Assembly (NCBI GenBank): GCA_907164885.2
Contig: OU015495.1
Coordinates: forward strand, 215,879,234-215,943,233
Length of the DNA stretch: 64,000 nucleotides
Source: Dolomedes plantarius
Taxonomy: Eukaryota; Arthropoda; Arachnida; Araneae; Dolomedidae
Direction of reading: 5' to 3'
Below are positions 56,002 through 64,000 of the stretch, in pieces. Positions within the stretch are counted from its first letter, which is position 1. Each line of letters starts with the position of its first letter. The notes under the pieces are model-generated. The model was not told where the DNA came from. It ran no database searches and saw nothing but the letters and a program-made list of their open reading frames with translations. A program made the translations under genes and the position numbers.

Positions 56002-56445
56002 CAGGGCCCGATTTAGAAAATTCTTGCACAACTCGGGATGCCCCCCCCCCCACCTAACACCGATGTGGGTGTAAATTTTCCAAAATTGACACACAAAAAT
56101 ATAATCATGAATCATCGTGAAAGTACTATTTTACCAAGAATTGGCTATTTGAAGCGTAGAAGCCTAGAACATTATCAAATAACAAAAAGCAATACGACAT
56201 ATTCACTTCGTCATTAAAACACCGATACAATGCGACCAGAAAACCTTATTAATCCCTTATATACACTATAACATACATATGATGATAACTATACATATGA
56301 CGAACCTATCAATCAAATTTGTAAACATATATAAAAAAATTGCCATTAAAAAAGGTAAAATAAAAAAAAAATTGAATTGGGAATTTTTTGTTTTAAAATA
56401 AAAATTTTTTGGGACCCCCCAACATTCGGGGGCCTACAGGGCCTG
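56002..56445 (+). mobile_element. hAT-type element L2
   Basis: CAGGGCCCGATTTAGAAAAT at the left and, reversed, CAGGCCCTGTAGGCCCCCGA at the right, between perfect 8-bp repeats GTTGCCAG (55994-56001; 56446-56453). It is collinear with L1 without its nested insert. 444 bp, non-autonomous. Confidence 0.9.
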
Positions 56446-56660
56446 GTTGCCAGTAAGCGCTGTATAAAAATTCGTAAGGAACAGATGAAATTTCATATGA
56501 CAGATTTGTTTCAGATCGAGTAGTTTTAACGTTGTTTTTATTTTTTAGATCAGAATATTTAGAGATTTTTCCGGTATATTGTGGACGCATTTAGATAGTT
56601 CAAATTTCTGGTATGTTCATTTTCATCTAACGTGAGTCATTCCTCTCCGAGTATCCCTAG

Positions 56661-57053
56661 CAGGGCCCGATTTAGAAAATTCTTGGCACAACTCGGGATG
56701 GGGGGGCCCCCTAACACTGATGTGGGAATAAAATTTCCAAAATTGACACACAAAAAAATAATCATGAATCATTGTTAAAGTACCATTTTACCAAGAATTG
56801 GCTATCTGAAACGTAGAAGCCTAGTAACAAAAAGCAATAGAACATATTAACTTCATCATAAAACACCGATACAATGCAACCAGAAAAACTTATGAATCCC
56901 TTATATACACTATAACATATGATGAACTATACATATAACTATACATAGGATGAACCAATCAATCAAATTTAAAAGGATATATAAAAAAATTGCTATTAAA
57001 AAAGATAAATTGAAAAAAAATTGAATTGGAATTTTTAAAATTTTTTGGGGGCC
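56661..57053 (+). mobile_element. hAT-type element L3, right end damaged
   Basis: It starts CAGGGCCCGATTTAGAAAAT (56661), 215 bp after L2 and in the same orientation, about 85-90% identical to it. The right end stops at TTTTGGGGGCCCCTAG without the CAGGCCC terminus. Confidence 0.8.
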
Positions 57054-58926
57054 CCTAGGCAGGCCCCCAAAATTGCAACAATTAATTCTAGAAGAAACAG
57101 CTTCTTAAAATCCACTGTAATTGTACGGACAGTTTTGTCAGTAGAGGCAATCCCACCTAATGCTCTTCGGCCCGCTGATTCATTAGCTTGACACTAGTTG
57201 CCACCATTTTAGTTTTTATTGTGGATTTGCTATTTGTTGCTGTTTTGAGTTTAATGTATAATAAACCACCACCGCTATAAACGTTTGATGCAATGACGGA
57301 AAAACCCACGCATTACATATGCTATCACCGTATTGAAGAGTGGCGCTAGATTTTTATGGCAATTTCCACAATCGATTTTCCTATTTTAATCGAGTTCTTA
57401 CTTCGAAATTTTCGTTTCACGATATTGTTAGAGAGGGCATTTTTTTTCTTTACAACTACTTGGAGACTGTCGGAGGGCATTTCGATCGAAATTTTAGGAA
57501 ACGCCCCGCTTCGTTTATGGTTTTGACTCTTCCATTACAAAATTTACACCCGTATGCTCTGATGAGACTTATCTGGAGTTTTTCTGCAGTATCAGAAAAA
57601 CTAAAAAAAAAAAAAAAAATTACTAAATTTATAAACCGAAGAGATGATATTCTTCGGTAAAAAGTTTGATAAACTTTTTTACTGAAAAAGATAACTTCCA
57701 ATAACAAAGATAACTTCCAATTAACCAAACTTCCCCGATAGGCGAGTTGTACGCTATACACAGTCTCAGTTATTCTGAATTATTTAGAGTTTAACCTACA
57801 CGAACAGTTTATTAATAAGTCTAGTTATGTCTCCCAAAGTTTTGATCCTACTGAAGGTAGACCACTTCTCAACAGATGTCCTTCACCCCTTTTTTTATCT
57901 AATTTTATAAATTTTAACGATGTGCAATGCCTTCTAGATATCATATTGTACCTCGAGACTCAATCGAGTAAACCCTATTGTGATATTCTTTCAAATAAAT
58001 GGTGTATAAAGGGGACATTTTCATTTTGCAAGAAGTTTTCAGGCGCATTTTGGTGATGTAAAACTGAACCTCAACATAAAAAGAAAGATCAATTTTCAGT
58101 AAAAAAGTTTATCAAACTCGCATTGACATTTCACGACTTCTGTATGACGGTATTTTTCGCGTCATCTTAAATGCTTCAGTTTCAAAAAGTTAAATATTAC
58201 CAAAACCAAATTTACTTTGGTGCTTCTTCAACACATTAAGAACCGCTATGACATGAATGAACGTTAAGGCTGCTATGTGCTAAGAAAAAAAATCGTGTTT
58301 CCCTTTTCCTCTTCTTGCAGACTCTTGTGGTAGGAGGAGTCCAGTCGACAGTTCGAGAATTCCACACCCCTTAGGATCGACATTTTGAGGGATCGTAATG
58401 GCTCTCTCTCTATAGGAGGATTAAGCGCTGCCCCGAAATTGTTTATTTAAAATATATTTTTGTCAACTATTTACTAGTACATAAATGCCGATAATCAAAT
58501 AAAATTGGTATTGTCGGATAGCCCGAACTTTTCTGCAAAGCGCTACGGGATTCATTTTATAAATTTCGTCCACCGAAGGAATTTAGGAGCGTTTAAAACA
58601 CACTATACCAGATTTTTCCCTCGAATAACTTAAATTTTAAAATATTAATTGGATTTAAAAAAAAAACGAAAAATGTACACAAATGTAACATTTCTTTCTC
58701 TATGACGGAGTAGAATTTAAAAAAAAAAATCTTAGAATCCAAGTCGGCAATCCGTGGACACATTTTCTCCATAGGTTAACATTGAGGTGAGCGAATCCAA
58801 TGGGGTTAGTACACAGCAGCCTTAACAATCGCATCGGCACAAACACGAATTCTTGTCGAGTCCACGACTTTTTGGGGGTAAGAGTTTACTGGCACTCGAT
58901 CCGAATAATAAGTTGTTTAGTAATTG
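57054..58926. other. no gene seen
   Basis: 1.9 kb with frames at 57340-57660 on both strands that look random, an A16 run near 57605 and a short tandem (AAAGATAACTTCCAAT, twice near 57688-57720). No family was recognised. Confidence 0.4.
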
Positions 58927-59536
58927 TATATATATAATAGCCGGGTTATGTACAAATATAAAGTAAATGAGCAAATGTTAACAATCAAATTATTATATAT
59001 ATAATAGCCGTTGTCTCTGTATAACACTTCCGGGCTGTACTCATCTTTCGATTGAAGCCCTCAGTAAACAAACGGCCGGTTAGGCTTAATTTCAATTTCA
59101 GATGTGGATCAGAATTTTTTCTTACCTAAAAACTAATATCTTCTCCATCAAATCACGTTTGTTCAGCCTATTTTTCTATAAAACATTCAGAACTAAAAAA
59201 AAAATTTGATGCTTTTAGCTGTATATTTAACAGTTTTTAAAAATCTGTTTACTTTTGCGATGAATTCTGAAAGTAAAGAAACTTGAATGTGAATGAATCA
59301 AGTAGCTCAAGTATTCATATCGCGTAGTGAGCTGTAAAAAACTGGATGGCAGTCTACTACTCCAATCGCACGAAAAACTAAATAAATAAAAAATTATGAA
59401 AGGGTTTGCTTTTACAAGGTGTGGATTAAATGCAATATTGTTAGATAATTCGGGATATTTTTTAACTTTCATATACTTTTTCCATTATGACGTCATTATT
59501 AGTATTATGCCGTGAAAATGACGGGTTACCTTCTAG
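58927..59536 (+). mobile_element. Helitron HelC-2
   Basis: It ends with a hairpin of the CGTGAAAATGACG type then GGTTACCTTCTAG^T (59536). The 5' side reads TATATATATAATAGCCGGG; a second, internal TATTATATATATAATAGCCG (58991-59010) repeats it, so the 5' end is partly duplicated. The expected TC is not clear. It is an inverted copy of HelC-1 (51420-52010), about 90% identical. Confidence 0.75.
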
Positions 59537-59784
59537 TTTAATAATAAATCACTAAAATTTTAATTCTCAAATAATAATAGTTATAATAATCCGAGTAATA
59601 ATTTTCAACAAGATTTTCATAAAATACATGAATATTCTGTATACACTATTTCGGCAAAACACGCATTATTAACGCTTTTGCACTCAATAAATATATATTT
59701 TAGGGGAGGGGGGGGACGAAGCAAGTATTCTCCTAAAAAACGGGGAATGTTTTGTTCAAGGGTTTAAATGTCCATTAAACTTTA

Positions 59785-60613
59785 CAGTGACGTAGCGAGC
59801 ATAACTGGCGCCCGGGGCACGATACCTTTTTGGCGCCCCCCTTTCCGAAAAACATATAGTAATCTATATATATAAAACAGTTCCGTAACTGACTCATTCA
59901 TTCACTGACTGACTGACATACAACGCACAGACCAAACCGCTGGACCTAAAGGGCTGACATTTTGCATGGCGATTCTTCTAATAGTGTAGGGGTGCACTAA
60001 GAAAGATTTTTCAAAAATTCTTCTTACATTTTTTTAAATTAAATTTTTAAACTTTTTTTACGTTTGCATTTAAACTAATACATTGAGGGTTATAAAATTT
60101 ATATCACGAGAAAGATCCTAAAAATTACTTCAAAATTAAATTTTTTTCGAATTTTTACCTCCATTTCCTGATTTTTGGTGAATTTTTAAAGATTAATTTT
60201 TAGAATTTAATTTATTAAATGCCGCTCACGCGATTTCTTTTTCTGGTACTTTCAATAAATTTATCGTCACGTGCGTAACAACTAAATAGACAAAAAAAAT
60301 ATTTTTTTCTCTTTCTAATGCAGCAGACGATTGGATATTATCCCAAAAAAATGCATATCCCTTACGATTTTTTTATAAATATATATATATAGATAGATAT
60401 ATATTTTACATCAATTGTATACATTGATCATCGCATTTATTATAAATATATATATTTATTTTTTGTTGACCGTTGTATTCAATTTGAATGTACTCCGTAG
60501 CGAAGCGCGGGTTTTCAGCTAGTATAGTATATAGAATTAGTGAAAAGGACCATTTAGCGCCCCTGTTCGAGTGGCATGATAGACCCCCTTGCCCACCCCA
60601 CGCTACGCCACTG
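59785..60613. mobile_element. hAT MITE carrying HelA-6
   Basis: CAGTGACGTAGCGAGCATAA at the left and, reversed, CAGTGGCGTAGCGTGGGGTG at the right, with perfect 8-bp repeats AAACTTTA (59777-59784; 60614-60621). Own sequence is about 170 bp. The rest is the Helitron at 59863-60522, which is therefore younger. Confidence 0.9.
59863..60522 (+). mobile_element. Helitron HelA-6 nested in a hAT MITE
   Basis: A^TCTATATATATAAAACAGT (59863) to CTCCGTAGCGAAGCGCGG hairpin, GTTTTCAGCTAG^T (60522). It is full length and inserted between A and T with no duplication. Its borders are confirmed independently because both hAT ends and their target duplication lie just outside. Confidence 0.9.
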
Positions 60614-60836
60614 AAACTTTAAGGAGTATACAGAAGGAATAGCTGCTCATTTTTAAAGCTAATTGAATATGTTAAGGGAATCCATAGATCAAATTTGAAT
60701 GACTCTAAAAGATCTGTTAGTCAACAGCATTTGATACACTGGGTGCTTGTTGAAATGGAAGAAATCTTTTGGTTCGTAAAGGCATATTATTGGGCCACAA
60801 TGTATTCAGGGATTTATTGATTTGAAATATCAAGAA

Positions 60837-61583
60837 TTAAGGGGACAGTGGACTTTCAAAATTGTGAAATTTGTCCAAAAATTCGATTTTTTTATTTTAT
60901 TGAATTGTGGAACTACGGACGAGTAGGAATGTGTCGCAAAAAGAATTTCTACTTTCTGTGATTACTTTCCTAGTTATAGGCATTTGTATTTAATTTAGAT
61001 ATTATGTGGTTACTAATAGTAATAACTTTAAATGTGTTTTTCTCAAAATAAAAATTTTCGTGTCATGCGAATATTCAAAAACTGCTCCGGGCACATTTCT
61101 AATGATCATGTTGCTTTTAAATTTAAGTTTTATATACTCAACTGTATATCAAATAAATCTTATTGAAAATAATTATGCTTCGTGGCTCAGAATTTCTAAA
61201 TTTTGTACTCGAAAAGATGATTTAGAGGTATTTTGCGTCATAAAAAGGGTGTTTTCACTATTATTATCATTATTTTTTTATATTTTTAATGAATGCTTAA
61301 AATAAGCAATAAGTTTCATTGTTAGATCTATAAGGTATCCTGTAAATAAAAATTACCGTATTATATGCAAAAGAAATGCGCATGGAACATTTTTAATGAG
61401 GCCAATTTTTCATATAATTAATAATTAATAATTCATAAATTATTAATATTTCATGTTTAAATTATAACCACTTTTACATATCTATGGTACTAATCCCATA
61501 TTCAAATTTCAAGCAAATAAATTTGAATTAAAATTTCATCCTAAACAAAAAAAGTTAGGTTTGAAGGTCCACTGTCCCCTTAA
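60837..61583 (-). mobile_element. TTAA-flanked element G2
   Basis: TTAAGGGGACAGTGGACTTT at the left, ending GTCCACTGTCCCCTTAA at 61583. Inverted relative to G1 and G3. 747 bp with no coding capacity; the 99-codon frame at 61006-61305 is not conserved in the other copies. Confidence 0.9.
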
Positions 61584-62077
61584 GATCAAGTAATTTGAAA
61601 TCATGATTGAACTGAATCAAAATATTACATACCTTTAAATACGCTATTTAGAACAAGTTTATTTTCTCTTAACGAAAATAAATAGAAAACAAATTTTAGA
61701 GATTTTCATTATTAATAAAACAGTTTAAGATTTATCACACGATAAACAGTGTTAGAAACCTTAAAAGCTGTTATAAAAAAAGGCAAAATTTTTAACATAT
61801 TGTTAAACTGTAGACTTGAACGAAAAAAGTCGATTACCGGATTTGATACGGCTAGTAAAAATCCAACATTTCCCCCCCCAGAAATTCAGTCTGAGACATA
61901 TTAACAAACCGGAGCATGACAAAAGAGCGCATTTCGAAGCTCACTTTCAAACAGTTGCTATTACGAGAGATAGTGGCTTCAATCGATTCGTACGTGTCTC
62001 AGACACTTTCATAAGGGTTATTATTATTTTTTAAATTTAGCGACACACGAAGGTATTAAAACATTTGAAACCAACGG
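61584..62077. other. no gene seen
   Basis: Unique-looking spacer between the inverted G2 and G3 copies. Confidence 0.4.
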
Positions 62078-62792
62078 TCAAGGGGACAGTGGACCTTCAA
62101 ACCTAACTTTTTTTTTGTTTTGAATGGATTTGCTTGAAATTGGAATATGGGATTAGTACCATAGATATGTAAAAGTGGTTAAAATTTAAAGATGAAATAT
62201 TAATAATTTATGAATTATTAATTATATCAAAAATTGGCCTCATTAAAAATGCTCCACGCGTATTTCTTTTGCATATAATAGGGTCATTTTTATTTACAGG
62301 ATACCTTATAGAACTAACAATGAAACTTATTGCTTATTTTAAGCATTCGTTAAAAATATAAAGAGAAAAAAATAATAACAGTGAAAACACCTTCTTTATG
62401 ACGCAAAATACCTCTAAATCATCTTTTCGAGTACGAAATTTAGAAATTCAGAGCTACGAAGCATCATTTTTTTCAATAAGATTTATTTGACGTGCAGTTA
62501 AGTATATAAAACTTAAATTTCAACGCAATACGATCATTAGAAATGCGCCTGGAGCAGTTTGAATATTCGTATGACGTGAAAATTTCTATTTTGAGAAAAA
62601 CACATTTAAAGTTATTGCTATTAGTAACCACATAATATCTAAATTAAATACAAATGCCTATAACTAGGAAAGTAATCGCAGAAATTAAAAATTATTTTTG
62701 CAACACATTCCTACTCCTGTAGTTTCCCAATTCAATAAAATAAAAAAAAATCGAATTTTTGGATATATTTTGAAAGTCTACTGTCCCCTTAA
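62078..62792 (+). mobile_element. TTAA-flanked element G3
   Basis: The left end TCAAGGGGACAGTGGACCTT has one change in the TTAA; the right end is CTACTGTCCCCTTAA. 715 bp, collinear with G1, and provides its empty site for the mariner-like element F. Confidence 0.9.
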
Positions 62793-62989
62793 AAGCATTT
62801 CCTCAAAATCATTTAGTACTTCCATATCAGCTACAACAGATGGATTGTTTTCGCACGAAGCGCTGTTTTTTTTTTTTTTTTTTTTTTTAAATCTCCGTAT
62901 TAATTCGCGGTGAGCTATTTGAAGACCGCGGCCAAACGCGTGTTTCCAAATTCGTTAGACGTGAACAGATTAGAATTAATCTTTCAAAT

Positions 62990-63955
62990 ACAGTGGGACC
63001 TCTATTTAGCGAAGTCGCTAAATCCCGAAAAAAAGTTCGTTACATGGAAAATTCGTCAAATAGAGATTATCCTTTTAAAATACTTTAAACTACACACAAC
63101 AGATTTTAAATTCATAAACACTAAATATTATTAAAAGATGTAATTGATCACACCTTTATTTTGTAAATGAATATCTATTTGTTTCATATATCTTACCCAT
63201 CAAAAAGAAATCTGCAAGGAAAACAAGAATAAAACAAAACATTGTTCGGGAATACACTGTATTTTCAATTTAAAAAAAATAATGAATTTTAATGACATTA
63301 TCGCATTTATTATAAGGCGACTAGTAAAAACAGTCCAAGAATTTTTTAAAAATTTTTTTTTTTTTTTTGGGGGGGGGGCAATATACAGTCGGACCTCTAT
63401 TTAACAAACCTCTATTTTGCGAATTTCTATATTTTGCGAATTTTTCCTTGGAACCGAGAACATTTTGCGAATTTTTTCGTAAAGTAACCTCCAAATAGCG
63501 AAGTGCATTCTCTATTTAACGAACTTTTTCTTGCGATCCAATATTTTATTTACTCCATATTTCTCAAAATATTTCTGAACATTTCAAACTTATTCTTTCT
63601 TTTAACACATTCCGATGCGAATTACAGTTTGAAGAAAATACGCCTGAAGGGCTTTTTAGTACATTGCAAAGATACGAGACGTATTATGTGAGAAAACATT
63701 TTTTCAAACAAATAACTTAGACAAAATTAAGAGACTTTATCAGAAATTAAATTTAAGGACACATGAGGTAATGTATGCTTAAAACTTTCTTGTTATTATA
63801 AATGCGATAATGTCATTAAAATTTATTAATTTAAATATAATTTTATTTAAAATCGAAAATACAGTGTATTCCCGGACAATGTTTTGTTTTATTCTTGTTT
63901 TCCTTGCAGATTTCTGTTTGTTGGGTAAGGTATACAAAAGAAATAGATATTAATT
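62990..63955. mobile_element. pogo/Tigger-like remains with long inverted repeat
   Basis: Two ends of the same type point inward to the right: TA-CAGTGGGACCTCTATTTAG (62990) and TA-CAGTCGGACCTCTATTTAA (63384). In addition 63168-63318 and 63790-63955 are inverted copies (about 85%) sharing TCTGCAAGGAAAACAAGAAT and AATACACTGTATTTTC. The arrangement suggests at least two overlapping, oppositely oriented copies of one family, running off the right edge. A T14-G9-CAATATA block like that of hAT element P lies at about 63353-63384. Confidence 0.55.
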
Positions 63956-64000
63956 AAAAGAAATAGACACAAATTATAGAAATTTGTGTCTATTACACCG

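Noticed and set aside
57340..57761. Overlapping ~100-codon frames on both strands
   Set aside because: Lysine/phenylalanine-rich by composition and crossing an A16 run; no similarity recognised.

Overview
The window is AT-rich animal DNA, almost certainly from an arthropod. A chelicerate such as a spider is my best guess: the Tc1 transposases, the uncharacterised pseudogene near 24-26 kb and the mix of hAT, Tc1, Helitron and Penelope-type debris resemble what I know from spider genomes, but no host gene here is diagnostic. The only host gene I can support is the 5' coding part of an ALDH3-class (fatty) aldehyde dehydrogenase on the minus strand. A start-codon exon (2660-2711) and a second exon (1593-1736) join in phase 0; the rest lies beyond position 1. 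A GC-richer stretch with an E-box and CCAAT near 5.65 kb is a candidate promoter for it.

The other ~58 kb is a deep stack of transposable elements, mostly broken. Tc1/mariner: three related Tc1-like copies (12638-14052, 14343-15764, 53670-55077) whose transposases all have 32 rather than 34 residues between the second catalytic D and the E; a second Tc1 family (6423-7610 and a truncated copy at 27789-28496); and a DD41D mariner-like element (48096-49410) broken by one frameshift. hAT-type elements with 8-bp target duplications: 16353-17485 (with another hAT, 16571-17225, inside it), 53566-55424 (with an AT microsatellite and a Tc1 copy inside), 56002-56445 and 59785-60613 (with a Helitron inside). 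TTAA-flanked families G (three copies) and H (two copies) share the terminal motif TTAAGGGGAC. A PIF/Harbinger-like pair lies at 30022-30534 and 38400-38911. pogo/Tigger-like elements occur near 8.9, 28.5, 37.1 and 63 kb.

The most coherent signal is a set of non-autonomous rolling-circle elements (Helitrons). At least eight sequence-unrelated families (called HelA to HelH here) share one end design: 5' A^TC(T)-TATATA-type start, 3' short hairpin followed by CTAG^T. Several are joined head to tail with 0-3 bases between them (18554-20589; 43816-45137), one is nested in another, and one has a duplicated 3' terminus. A second notable item is a 290-bp Penelope-like insert at 24493-24780 made of a ~90-bp inverted repeat and carrying a hammerhead-ribozyme-like motif; it sits between an 11-bp target duplication inside a decayed pseudogene.

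The stretches between these elements are AT-rich and show no gene I can recognise. No tRNA gene, rRNA, CRISPR array or intact autonomous element was found. All identities come from reading the sequence; no database search was run.
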